From: CAZWAP01 sp964632005
GTDB taxonomy: Bacteria > Planctomycetota > Phycisphaerae > Sedimentisphaerales > Anaerobacaceae
Length of the DNA: 64,000 nt
Assembly (NCBI GenBank): GCA_964632005.1
Contig: CAZWAP010000004.1
Span: 1 to 64,000 of the forward strand
Direction of reading: 5' to 3'
Shown: one piece after another, positions 37,200-45,075 of the stretch
Position numbering within the stretch: the first letter of the stretch is position 1
Layout of the letters: the number at the start of each line of letters is the position of its first letter
Translations under genes and position numbers: made by a program
The notes under the pieces: model-generated
Databases searched by the model: none
Seen by the model: the letters and a program-made list of their open reading frames with translations, nothing else
Told to the model about the DNA's origin: nothing

Positions 37200-39181
37200 A
37201 GGCGGCATCCCGCACGGGCGTTCTGTGCCCGTTTTCGACCAGGCACGATCCCCAGCATCTCTTTGACAGTCCCGGCTATTTTATCGGCATCTAAGCCGGC
37301 CCGCATAAGCTGCGATGAGCGTGAATCGTGAGCAATGAACTCTCTGGGTGCCCCCAGGATGCGTATGGCACCGTCCATTCGAGCTTCGGCTGAACTGCCG
37401 GGCCTTTTGCTGGCGCCGGACCTGTCGCTTCTATTCTGCACGATCGCTTCCAACAAGGCCGAGCCGAATCCACAGGCTATATGGTGGTCTTCCACGGTGA
37501 TTATGGCCTTGCCTGCGTCCAGCAGAGAGGTTATTTTCTTGTCGATCGGGGCCGCAAAGCGTGCGTTTATCACGTCCACGGCAATACCCTCCTTGGCCAG
37601 CAGAGCCGCCGCCTTTAGGGCCTCAGTCAAAATGCTGCCATAGCTGACGATCGCAATCTTCGAGCCCCTGGTCCTCTTGACAACAACGCTCCTGCCCAGC
37701 TCGAAGGGCCTCGAGCACGCGGCCCGTACGAACTTGGACGGCGGGACAAGGTCCTTCGGGTACCTTATGACCACCGGGCCGGCCTGGCCTATCGCAAAGT
37801 CCAGCGCCAACCTCATCTCGATGTCATTCGCCGGGGCGATCAGTACCATCCCGGGCATCATTCTAATAAAACCGATGTCCATCAAACCGTGGTGGGTCGG
37901 CCCGTCTGGACCGACAAAGCCCGCCCTGTCGACACAGAAGACCACCGGAAGATTCTGCAGCGCAACCTCCTGAAATATCTGGTCGAAGCTGCGCTGCAGA
38001 AATGTTGAGTAGATGCAGACGACGGGCCTCAGGCCGCTACTGCACAGCCCAGCGGCGATATCGACGGCGGCGCTCTCGGCTATGCCCACATCGTAGAAAC
38101 GATCGGGATACCTCTCGCGAAACTCCACAAGCCCTGTCCCGTCGCACATAGCCGATGTGATGGCAACGATCCGGTGGTCCTTGCCGGCCAGCTCCGTTAG
38201 ATGCTCGCCGAAAGTTTCGGTGAATGTTTGGCCGGCCGCGGTGTGCGTCGATTCAACGGTCTGTCCGTTGATCTTGAACGGGCCGGTCGAGTGGAACTTG
38301 CTCGGCCGGGAGCCGGCCGGCCTGAAACCCCAGCCCTTCTTGGTATAGACGTGCAGAATCGCCGGGTGATTAAGATGTGCCAGGGCCTTGAAGAGCTTAA
38401 CCAGCGAGCCTATCTCGTGCCCGTCGACGGGTCCGAAATAAGGAATATTCAGACTCTCAAAAAGCTGGCTGGCCGGCAGCACCATCCTGATGCTCTTCTT
38501 GATCTTCTCTATCGCCTCCTCGACAGTCTTGCCGAAAATGGGCATATGCTCCAGTATATTGGCGGTGGTCTTGCGGAGGTCCTCGTACGTCTGACTCAGT
38601 CTTATCCTCGAGAAATACTTGGCCAGCGCCCCCTGGGTCGCATCTATGGCCATAGAGTTGTCGTTCAATACGATCAGCAACTGCCTTTTGACGAGTCCGA
38701 GGTTGTTGAGTCCTTCGAAAGAAACGCCGTTGACGATGCTCGCATCGCCGACGACAGCGACGATCTTGTCGTTTTTTTTACGGTGGTACTGGCCCAGAGC
38801 CATCCCTATGGCCGTAGGAACGGCGGTACCGGCGTGCCCGACGACGAACCGGTCGTATTCGCTCTCAGCCGGGTTGGGGAAACCGCTGATGCCGCCTGCC
38901 TGTCTGAGCCGGCGGAATTCGCCCTTCCTGCCGGTGATTATCTTGTGCGCATAGCACTGATGGCCGACATCCCAGAGGAGCCTGTCCTTTTTGAAGTCGA
39001 AGACCTTGTGCAGCGCCAGCGTCAGCTCCACCACGCCCAGATTGCTCGCCAGGTGCCCGCCGGTCTTACTGACCGAGGCCAGTATGAACTGCCGGATCTC
39101 CTCGGCCAGGGTCTCCAGCTCGCCTGTCGAGAGCTTCTTGAGGTCCGCAGGACTATCGACCTGTTCCAACAACTCACCCAT
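37196..39181 (-). CDS. dxs: 1-deoxy-D-xylulose-5-phosphate synthase
   Basis: A 661-aa thiamine-diphosphate enzyme, first step of the MEP isoprenoid pathway. It starts at an ATG with AGGA seven bases before. It shows GGHLASNLGVVELTLALH, the TPP/Mg motif GDASIVNGVSFEGLNN, then DGHEIGSLVKLFKAL, GPTHHGLMDIGFIRMMPGM and the C-terminal transketolase domain ending in KEMLGIVPGRKR. The length is a little above the usual 620-640. Its stop overlaps the nadK start. The leader to the right (39182-39756) carries a strong terminator hairpin and a possible small RNA. Confidence 0.95.
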   Translation of the reverse strand: MGELLEQVDSPADLKKLSTGELETLAEEIRQFILASVSKTGGHLASNLGVVELTLALHKVFDFKKDRLLWDVGHQCYAHKIITGRKGEFRRLRQAGGISGFPNPAESEYDRFVVGHAGTAVPTAIGMALGQYHRKKNDKIVAVVGDASIVNGVSFEGLNNLGLVKRQLLIVLNDNSMAIDATQGALAKYFSRIRLSQTYEDLRKTTANILEHMPIFGKTVEEAIEKIKKSIRMVLPASQLFESLNIPYFGPVDGHEIGSLVKLFKALAHLNHPAILHVYTKKGWGFRPAGSRPSKFHSTGPFKINGQTVESTHTAAGQTFTETFGEHLTELAGKDHRIVAITSAMCDGTGLVEFRERYPDRFYDVGIAESAAVDIAAGLCSSGLRPVVCIYSTFLQRSFDQIFQEVALQNLPVVFCVDRAGFVGPDGPTHHGLMDIGFIRMMPGMVLIAPANDIEMRLALDFAIGQAGPVVIRYPKDLVPPSKFVRAACSRPFELGRSVVVKRTRGSKIAIVSYGSILTEALKAAALLAKEGIAVDVINARFAAPIDKKITSLLDAGKAIITVEDHHIACGFGSALLEAIVQNRSDRSGASKRPGSSAEARMDGAIRILGAPREFIAHDSRSSQLMRAGLDADKIAGTVKEMLGIVPGRKRAQNARAGCRL

Positions 39182-39280
39182 TAATGTTCCTCGCAAGTTG
39201 CAGTATACGAATGAACCGCTCAAAAGGTGCGGGCATCCACATCAAACTGCCCCAATTTACACAAGATTCTAAGCCCTTTT

Positions 39281-39289
39281 ACTATAGCA
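39281..39289 (-). promoter_or_regulatory. Possible extended -10 promoter for dxs
   Basis: On the minus strand TGCTATAGT gives a TGn extension and a 5/6 -10 hexamer about 100 bases before the dxs ATG. No convincing -35 is seen. Confidence 0.35.
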
Positions 39290-39399
39290 GTTTGCTGGCC
39301 AATCGCCACCGTAAAAAACCGTGCCTCCTGTGGGGGCTGCCTCCGCTCGGGCAACCAGGGATCGGCGTTCGCAGAGCCAATGCGCCCTGGCCCGCGCAC

Positions 39400-39430
39400 A
39401 AAAAAGCCCCTGTGCAGAATGCACAGGGGC
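39400..39430 (-). terminator. Strong intrinsic terminator (perfect 10-bp stem, U6)
   Basis: GCCCCTGTGC (39406-39415), loop AGAAT, GCACAGGGGC (39421-39430); read leftward the stem is followed by six T residues (39400-39405). It lies 219 bases upstream of dxs and about 330 bases after the parvulin gene, so it either ends the parvulin transcript, ends a small RNA, or acts as an attenuator for dxs. Confidence 0.85.
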
Positions 39431-39640
39431 CCACTCGGAAAGAAACTTATATTGCCCCCCAAGAGCTCGGCGACGCAGTCCTCCTCACAGCCGAGGCTCC
39501 TTATTTGCTCCTGCCCGGGGCTATGTGCTCTGCTTACCCCCGTTCGGCAGGATTAAACGGCTGAGCTATTTTTCCCCCACAATGAGGCGGCCGGGCTCGG
39601 CGTCCCGACCCGCTTTATCCGCCCAACCTCAAGTAAAGTC
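39431..39640 (-). ncRNA. Possible structured small RNA ending at the terminator
   Basis: Read leftward, nested complementarity forms one long interrupted hairpin: 39558-39563 pairs with 39488-39493 (CGGCTG/CAGCCG), 39546-39551 with 39510-39515 (GGCAGG/CCTGCC), and 39538-39542 with 39516-39520 (CCCCG/CGGGG), with an internal bubble. No plausible protein is encoded here. A weak promoter-like pair, TTGTCC with TAGACT 17 bases on, lies just upstream. A transcript of roughly 200 bases with a bubble would suit 6S-like RNA, but I see no conserved 6S sequence. It could also be dxs leader RNA. Confidence 0.35.
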
Positions 39641-39756
39641 TAATAGAAAAACCCCCTCCGGACAAATCACACAGCGAGCTTTTCGACGATTTTCTGCGGG
39701 CCGATAACGCCACCCGCTCAAATCGGCAAGACCGGATACCCGGCCTTGTGCCGATC

Positions 39757-40629
39757 TCAACCGCCGGCCTCTGAGACCTCCTCGATCCTGGCCTTGCTCT
39801 TTAGACCATCGATGAAATCGTTGATGGCCTGTTCCTGCATTCTCTCCCTCAAGGCCTCGAGAATTTCGGCTCTTACCTCCTCGAGTTTGGCCACGGTCGG
39901 CGGTTTTCTATCGTATACCTTGGCGATGTGGTACCCGAATCGCGTGCGAAAAATGTCACTTACCTGCCCGGCAGCAAGGCTGAAAACCACGTCCTCGAAC
40001 TCCTCGACCATCTGCCCCCGCATCACAATCCCAAGGTCACCGCCGCTATCGGCACAATCGGTGTACTTATCAACAACCACTTCGAAAGGCACACCTCTGT
40101 CCAACTCTTCCTTCGCCTGTTTTATCGCTTCGTAAGCAACTTCCTCGCCGCTCTGCCAGTTTACATACCTGACAATGTGGGCGACCCTGGCCTGCTCGCC
40201 ATATGTGAACTGCTCCTGATTTTCCTCGTAGTACTGCCTTATCTCGGCCTCGGAGGGCTCGGGCAGGTTCTTGCAAACCTCTTCGAGTCTGCGCTCGACC
40301 CGCATCAGCAACTTGATCTGCTCTTTGACCTCGCGCTCATCGGTGGTATGGAAATCCCTGTACAATTGCTGGATATCCTCGTACCGGCCTTTCAGTTCCG
40401 CGAAGGCCGACTCAACTTCCTGCTCGCTGATTTCCGGTGCGTTTTTCCGGGCCTCCTGGTCAATCAAGACCCGCTCGAGGACGTTCTCCCTGGACCAATC
40501 AAGTAGTTGGGCCTCCCTTTCCTCTTTGCTCTGGTCTTTGAATACTTGTTCATAGTCCGGCCTCAAACGCTCGACCTCTTGCTTTATGGCCGAATCCTCG
40601 ATCCGCTCGCCGTTGACTATCAAGGCCAT
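39757..40629 (-). CDS. Parvulin-type (PpiC) peptidyl-prolyl isomerase without signal peptide
   Basis: A 290-aa protein from the ATG with GAGG eight bases upstream. The N-terminal half is helical and SurA/PrsA-like (IKQEVERLRPDYEQVF, ERVLIDQEARKNAPEIS). The parvulin domain (about 150-245) has the usual RVAHIVRYV, DCADSGGDLGIVMRGQMVEEFEDVVFSL split across typical loops, and FGYHIAKV. Unlike SurA or PrsA there is no export signal, so it probably works in the cytoplasm, perhaps as a folding helper resembling trigger factor. It is the last gene of a three-gene set with the ThyA-like gene and a membrane-anchored protein. Confidence 0.85.
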   Translation of the reverse strand: MALIVNGERIEDSAIKQEVERLRPDYEQVFKDQSKEEREAQLLDWSRENVLERVLIDQEARKNAPEISEQEVESAFAELKGRYEDIQQLYRDFHTTDEREVKEQIKLLMRVERRLEEVCKNLPEPSEAEIRQYYEENQEQFTYGEQARVAHIVRYVNWQSGEEVAYEAIKQAKEELDRGVPFEVVVDKYTDCADSGGDLGIVMRGQMVEEFEDVVFSLAAGQVSDIFRTRFGYHIAKVYDRKPPTVAKLEEVRAEILEALRERMQEQAINDFIDGLKSKARIEEVSEAGG

Positions 40630-40691
40630 CTCCAATACCTCACATTCTCAAGAGAATTTGGTTTCGGTTGGGCCGACTCTTCTTTCGGCCG

Positions 40692-41582
40692 TCATCTCTT
40701 CGCCTTTGCGTACCAGTCCGGATCCCTCGCGAGGTTTTCCCTTGCTTCCAGGGTCATCATCTCAAAAGCCGGATGGCTGCTCGGCCAGGCTCGCTCGGTA
40801 AAGGGGCTGCGCCGCATCTTCTCTATTTCCGGTGCTACTTCATCAAAATAGCTGCCGTAAATGTGCAGCGAGTCACTTATATCCACATATCTGCCCACCT
40901 TAACATCAGAGCCGATCCTCTCGGATATGCCGCGGGCGATCATCCTTTGCAAATCCGTAAGGGCATAGGCGTTCATAAACCACGCCTTGTAGAGGTCTCT
41001 GCTGCGCCAGTGGGTGTTCATATTCAGCAGGAGCTGGCCCGAGTCGTCCTCGACCAGCCGACACCATATTCTTTGAAGGCAGGGCGGGTCGACGGTCCGG
41101 GGATCGGCCGTCGGCATCCACGTTATGGCCTGCGCGCGCCGGCTGTGGCCGGCAGAAGACAGGCAATCAATGATGTATTGAATTTGATCGACGTTCGCGA
41201 ACGGCCTTGGCGAATCGGCCCGGCGGATGTTCTCGACGGGGCTGTATGCAAAGAGCCTTTCGTGATAGGTATAGGTCCACTTGCCGGCGGCCGGGTCGAT
41301 CCAGTGATCGTGAATCCCGTGGAGCACCTCCTGGCGATACGACTCAAGCTCCTCGGGCCCACCCGGAAAATTCTTATGTATCCTCGGCTCGTTGAAAGGG
41401 TCGCTTACAGTGACTGTCACCGTGGCATCTTTGCTCGGCCTGTCGCCCGGCCTGTCGTATTGCGTCCTCAGGTCCAGGCCCTTATCCCACACGGCCAGGA
41501 CGGCCTTCTCCCACGCCTCCGGAAGGCAGTCGGCGCTTACGGAAATCACCGGTATACCGGCGGTCGAAGCAGCAGTACTCAT
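40692..41582 (-). CDS. thyA: Thymidylate synthase (ThyA) family protein, divergent type
   Basis: A 296-aa protein starting at an ATG with GGAGG upstream (an in-frame GTG is two codons earlier). DPPCLQRIWCRL holds the Pro-Cys nucleophile, HWRSRDLYKAWFMNAYALTDL corresponds to the RS.D and Asn phosphate and nucleotide-binding segment, and SLHIYGSYF matches the terminal HIY motif. Bacterial ThyA normally has LYQRS.D.FLGLPFN, so this is a divergent branch, nearer to methanogen-type or dCMP-hydroxymethylase-like members. It probably makes dTMP from dUMP. Folate partner genes are not adjacent. Confidence 0.75.
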   Translation of the reverse strand: MSTAASTAGIPVISVSADCLPEAWEKAVLAVWDKGLDLRTQYDRPGDRPSKDATVTVTVSDPFNEPRIHKNFPGGPEELESYRQEVLHGIHDHWIDPAAGKWTYTYHERLFAYSPVENIRRADSPRPFANVDQIQYIIDCLSSAGHSRRAQAITWMPTADPRTVDPPCLQRIWCRLVEDDSGQLLLNMNTHWRSRDLYKAWFMNAYALTDLQRMIARGISERIGSDVKVGRYVDISDSLHIYGSYFDEVAPEIEKMRRSPFTERAWPSSHPAFEMMTLEARENLARDPDWYAKAKR

Positions 41583-41626
41583 CGGCACTTTCCTCCGTGG
41601 GGCAAATCGAAGCTGATGTGTCCTTG

Positions 41627-42154
41627 CTAAAAGTTGCTAAGATCGATTTCCTCTTTGGTGATGTTGTACATCTTGTGATACCGCTCGGGCAGATCTGCCA
41701 GCGCCCTGGTGGCAAGGTAAGCGTACTTAGTGCCCGGCCAGCGGCTTTTGATCTCGCGGCACTTCCTGACCATCTCCCCATAAGTGGTTACCGGCAGCCT
41801 GCCCATGCTCCGCTGGGTCACAACCCATTCCCACAGCCGTTGAGCTTCAATCTCCTCTTCGATCTCAAGCTTCCTGAATTGGGGCGCCGGCTGGCCTTGC
41901 TGCGGGGTGGCGGTGTTCTGTTCGGGCACGGGGGCAGTATTCCCTTTGGGGGTGGGGCTCGGCTGGGCAGGCGCCGGGAGTTGCGGCTCAGCGTTCAACC
42001 GTTCCCGATCGCTCTTGACCACGTCGTAGAAGCCCTTCTCAGGCTCCTGTGGCCTCGGCGGCTCACCCCCGCCACCGGTGAGGACGCCGACCAGCACTAT
42101 CAGTGCCACCACGCCGACGGCTGCTCCGGCGACTTTGAGCCAAAACGTGTTCAT
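41627..42154 (-). CDS. Membrane-anchored hypothetical protein with Pro-rich linker
   Basis: A 175-aa protein with a single N-terminal helix (VAGAAVGVVALIVLVGVLTG), a Pro/Gln/Thr-rich spacer (about 30-95), and a C-terminal helical domain (EEEIEAQRLWEWVVTQR, YAYLATRALADLPERY) that has the look of a single TPR-like unit. I do not recognise a family. It heads the three-gene unit with the ThyA-like and parvulin genes and has a good promoter 50 bases upstream. Confidence 0.65.
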   Translation of the reverse strand: MNTFWLKVAGAAVGVVALIVLVGVLTGGGGEPPRPQEPEKGFYDVVKSDRERLNAEPQLPAPAQPSPTPKGNTAPVPEQNTATPQQGQPAPQFRKLEIEEEIEAQRLWEWVVTQRSMGRLPVTTYGEMVRKCREIKSRWPGTKYAYLATRALADLPERYHKMYNITKEEIDLSNF

Positions 42155-42174
42155 AATAATCCTGCCCTGCTACA

Positions 42175-42203
42175 TTGATTACTGACGAATTGTAACCTAT
42201 AAT
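42175..42203 (+). promoter_or_regulatory. Candidate promoter for ribE
   Basis: TTGATT (42175-42180), 17-base spacer, perfect TATAAT (42198-42203). Transcription would begin near 42210, leaving a leader of about 165 bases. Confidence 0.55.
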
Positions 42204-42204
42204 C

Positions 42205-42232
42205 ATTGTACCGTGAGGCTGGCTATTTTCAA
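42205..42232 (-). promoter_or_regulatory. Candidate promoter for the leftward three-gene unit
   Basis: On the minus strand TTGAAA (42227-42232), 16-base spacer, TACAAT (42205-42210), about 50 bases before the ATG at 42154. It is back-to-back with the ribE promoter, whose -10 ends two bases away. Confidence 0.55.
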
Positions 42233-42250
42233 TTGCAAATAATCGAATAT

Positions 42251-42339
42251 CCGCCGCCGGCTGGGCCGGTCGGGGTGCCAGGCCGGACGTAAAGACTCGG
42301 CGGGCGTCCGAGAGTACCCCCGGACACAATATACGGCGG
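42251..42339 (+). other. Structured leader RNA candidate in the ribE 5' untranslated region
   Basis: Nested stems can form: CCGCCG (42251-42256) with CGGCGG (42334-42339); GGGGT (42272-42276) with ACCCC (42316-42320); CGGACG (42284-42289) with CGTCCG (42305-42310). A competing stem CTCGG (42296-42300) with CCGAG (42308-42312) would exclude the last one. No FMN-riboswitch consensus was found. GC-rich DNA makes chance pairing easy. Confidence 0.35.
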
Positions 42340-42376
42340 CCGGGGACCCGATGTGACGGGAAACGGTCAATCCCTT

Positions 42377-43018
42377 ATGTTCACCGGGCTGATACAGGCT
42401 GTTTGTGAGGTGAAATCGACCCGCCGGACCGGCGAAGCGATGAAGCTGGTCGTCGATCTGGGCGAGCTGGCCGGCGATGCCAGGATAGGCGACAGCATCG
42501 CAATAAACGGGGTCTGCCTCACGATTACCGAACTCGCGGGCGGTCTGGCCGGCTTCGAGGTCAGCGGAGAGACCTTGGCCAAATCGACGCTCGGGCGACT
42601 GAAGGTCGGCTCAAAGGTCAACGCCGAGCCGGCCCTCAAGCCTGCAGAGCGGTTCGGCGGGCACTTCGTGCTCGGCCATATCGACGGGGTCGCGACTATC
42701 AGCACGGTTGAAAGGCATGGCGAATTTGCCGATATGAGATTCGCCGCCGGGCCCCGGTTGCTCGACCAGATGGTCGTCAAGGGCTCGGTGGCCGTGGACG
42801 GGATATCGCTGACCGTGGTGGATATGGACCGCACCTCGTTCGGCGTGGCCGTGATACCGCAGACGCTCCGCGCAACGACGCTCGGTGCCGCCAGGGTCGG
42901 CGACCAGGTGAATGTCGAAACCGACATTATTGTAAAGGCGATAAAGAAACAACTCGATAATATCCTGCCGAGTACCCAACCGCTGACCGCGGAGAGACTA
43001 AGGGAACTCGGCTTTTGA
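42377..43018 (+). CDS. ribE: Riboflavin synthase alpha subunit
   Basis: A 213-aa protein beginning MFTGLIQAV, the near-invariant start of riboflavin synthase, with two tandem lumazine-binding barrels (about 1-95 and 98-190). The repeats IGDSIAINGVCLTI and KGSVAVDGISLTV mark corresponding positions in each. It dismutates two 6,7-dimethyl-8-ribityllumazine molecules to riboflavin. A longer frame starts at 42353 but lacks support. The other rib genes are not in the window. Confidence 0.96.
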   Translation: MFTGLIQAVCEVKSTRRTGEAMKLVVDLGELAGDARIGDSIAINGVCLTITELAGGLAGFEVSGETLAKSTLGRLKVGSKVNAEPALKPAERFGGHFVLGHIDGVATISTVERHGEFADMRFAAGPRLLDQMVVKGSVAVDGISLTVVDMDRTSFGVAVIPQTLRATTLGAARVGDQVNVETDIIVKAIKKQLDNILPSTQPLTAERLRELGF

Positions 43019-43067
43019 AATCTGAGACGGTTTTCCAACGCGATGCTCGACATAAAAGGACCGGTTG

Positions 43068-44201
43068 ATGGGTAAGTCAGCACAAACAGATGTTTTGTTC
43101 AAGGAAATGGATTTTGAAGGGTCGCGTAGAACGCTGATTCTCAACAAACCACGGATACTCGATCGGATACGCCGTATCTCCAGTTGCGAGTCTTTGGCCT
43201 CGCTGCAACAGCAGGTGTACAAGCTGCGAACCGATCTGGCCGATTTCGAAGGCGACGGGGCCAAGCTCCTCAACATCGGGACCAACGGAGATACTGTAAG
43301 CATAACTGAGAACTATCTGCTCAGCGAACTAAGGCAAATAGTAGAAGCACGAACCCTGGAGCGAAGCAAGTACTACTTGTGCCGGTTGGCGAAAGCTATT
43401 TCGGAGAAGCGTACAAACAAGCTGAACGATCTCGACCTGAACCGTTGGAAGGAGTATTCGGACATCATCACCGACAGTCTGTGGATACTCCAGAGGCGAG
43501 ACAGCTCGGGCGTTCACAACGCCGAATACTGGGGCAACTTCATCCCGCAAATACCCCAGCAGATGATGAAGAGATACACAAAAGCCGGCGAATGGGTGCT
43601 GGACACTTTCGCCGGTTGTGGCACCACGCAGATCGAGGCACAAAGGCTGGGCAGGAATTCGGTGGGTGTTGAACTCCAGGCGCCGGTCGTCGAGACAGCC
43701 AATAAGCTGGTACGTTCGGAGCCGAACAGGTTCGGCACTATCAACGAAATTGTGCAGGGCGACAGCGCTGAGATCGACTTTGCGGCCCTCCTGTCGCAGT
43801 ACCGGCGCAAGTCCGTACAGCTCTTGATAATGCATCCTCCATACTTCGACATAATCAAGTTCAGCGAGGACCCCCGCGACCTGTCGAATGCTCCGACGAT
43901 CGAAGCATTCCTGGCGAAAATGAACACCATCGTGGCCAACGCTTCGCGAGTGCTCGATAGGGGCCGCTACCTTGCATTGGTAATCGGAGACAAGTATAGC
44001 AAGGGCGAGTGGATTCCGCTCGGGTTCCTCACGATGCAGGAAGTTCTGAAGACGGGCTATACCCTCAAGAGTATCATCGTCAAGAATTTCGAAGAGACAT
44101 CCGGCAAGCGCAACCAGAAAGAGTTGTGGAGATACCGTGCTCTTGTCGGAGGGTTCTACATCTTCAAGCACGAATATATTTTTCTATTCAGGAAGAAATA
44201 A
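43068..44201 (+). CDS. DNA methyltransferase (modification subunit of a type II R-M pair)
   Basis: A 377-aa protein with AAGGA eight bases before the ATG. FIPQIPQQMMKRYTKAGEW leads into the SAM-binding motif VLDTFAGCGTTQIEAQRLG, followed about 90 residues later by HPPYFDII, the catalytic (D/N/S)PPY position, with His in place of the usual first residue. It ends in a third conserved block (GRYLALVIGD). It is an amino-methyltransferase (N4-cytosine or N6-adenine); the target base cannot be told. GC content is visibly below that of flanking ribE and pdxA. It is paired with the endonuclease gene 12 bases on. Confidence 0.85.
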   Translation: MGKSAQTDVLFKEMDFEGSRRTLILNKPRILDRIRRISSCESLASLQQQVYKLRTDLADFEGDGAKLLNIGTNGDTVSITENYLLSELRQIVEARTLERSKYYLCRLAKAISEKRTNKLNDLDLNRWKEYSDIITDSLWILQRRDSSGVHNAEYWGNFIPQIPQQMMKRYTKAGEWVLDTFAGCGTTQIEAQRLGRNSVGVELQAPVVETANKLVRSEPNRFGTINEIVQGDSAEIDFAALLSQYRRKSVQLLIMHPPYFDIIKFSEDPRDLSNAPTIEAFLAKMNTIVANASRVLDRGRYLALVIGDKYSKGEWIPLGFLTMQEVLKTGYTLKSIIVKNFEETSGKRNQKELWRYRALVGGFYIFKHEYIFLFRKK

Positions 44202-44213
44202 GGTGGCGTTCTT

Positions 44214-45047
44214 ATGCCATTGTTGAGCCCATTAGAGGTGATGCGGCTGAAATTGGAAACCATACCGGCGCCGGCCCTCAAAGAGCTTGCGCGGATAGAG
44301 AAGGTCCCTGGAACCAGGGCCGCAGAGCTCGTAAAAAACTTGGCCTCCTCGGGCTTAGACCAGGAGGCACTGGATAACTTCATCAGGGTTAGGTATGCCG
44401 AGAAAGTCGAAAAGCGGCGGACGGTAATCCCTGATGGGTACTTGCTGAGTGAGCTTGCGAAGGTTGAATCGTTCCGCTGGGGAGTCGTTCAAGGGCAGTT
44501 GGACAACAAGATACAAGTGGAGTATGTCAGAAGATACCATTGCTTTGATGAACTGCTCGATCAGGTGGCAAAGGACTTGTACGAGGCCGTGAAAGACTAT
44601 GTGATATGTACCTGGTACAACCACTGGACGACGGTGATTATCGAGGATATTATAAGTACTCACCCGGCCGTAGTGCCGACTCTCAAGAATAAAAAGGGCA
44701 TTGACTTGTTTTTCGGTGGCCAGCCCTTTGATCTGAAAACGACCTATATGCCCGAAGGCTGCCCGCTATCTCCGGGTGAGCTACCCGACCCGAAAGATCT
44801 CGCGGTATGGCTTTATGAAAACCAGGGAGCCCAGCGTTTCGGGGCCGACAACAGGTTGTTCGTGGTCGTGCACGACACAGCGAACCCCCGCGATAGCTGG
44901 AAGATCAAGAGAGACATACGATTTGTAAAGCAGAAGATCGACGCCTTTTTTGCATCGCAAAACGTTTCGCAAAGTGACGAGATCGTCTTTACGTTTCGGC
45001 GCCAGACCTACACGGCGATTTCGAAGGTGTTGTTCGTGATCAAATAG
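44214..45047 (+). CDS. Type II restriction endonuclease, PD-(D/E)XK fold
   Basis: A 277-aa protein. KKGIDLFFGGQPFDLKTTY provides the Asp and Asp-Leu-Lys of a PD-(D/E)XK nuclease centre, preceded by a helical region with VICTWYNHWTTVIIEDII. No family of known specificity is recognised. Its position 12 bases behind a DNA methyltransferase, and a composition poorer in GC than the flanking vitamin genes, make a restriction partner the best reading. The N-terminal part (EVMRLKLETIPAPALKELAR) could bind DNA. Confidence 0.75.
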   Translation: MPLLSPLEVMRLKLETIPAPALKELARIEKVPGTRAAELVKNLASSGLDQEALDNFIRVRYAEKVEKRRTVIPDGYLLSELAKVESFRWGVVQGQLDNKIQVEYVRRYHCFDELLDQVAKDLYEAVKDYVICTWYNHWTTVIIEDIISTHPAVVPTLKNKKGIDLFFGGQPFDLKTTYMPEGCPLSPGELPDPKDLAVWLYENQGAQRFGADNRLFVVVHDTANPRDSWKIKRDIRFVKQKIDAFFASQNVSQSDEIVFTFRRQTYTAISKVLFVIK

Positions 45048-45075
45048 CTAAAGTGCCGAAACTGGTTGGAAGGAT

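Noticed and set aside
38201..39184. 327-codon rightward open frame opposite dxs
   Set aside because: Antisense to conserved dxs motifs; no ribosome site or recognisable domain.
39220..39564. Several short open frames in the dxs leader region
   Set aside because: They overlap the terminator and the proposed RNA, lack ribosome sites and show no protein-like character.
39520..39580. tRNA-like segment (TAGCTCAG on the minus strand)
   Set aside because: The D-arm-like string has no matching acceptor or T-arm; the local pairing fits a long hairpin instead.
42251..42350. FMN riboswitch before ribE
   Set aside because: The conserved AGGGTGAAATTCCCGACC-type core is absent, so I list it only as an unassigned structured leader.
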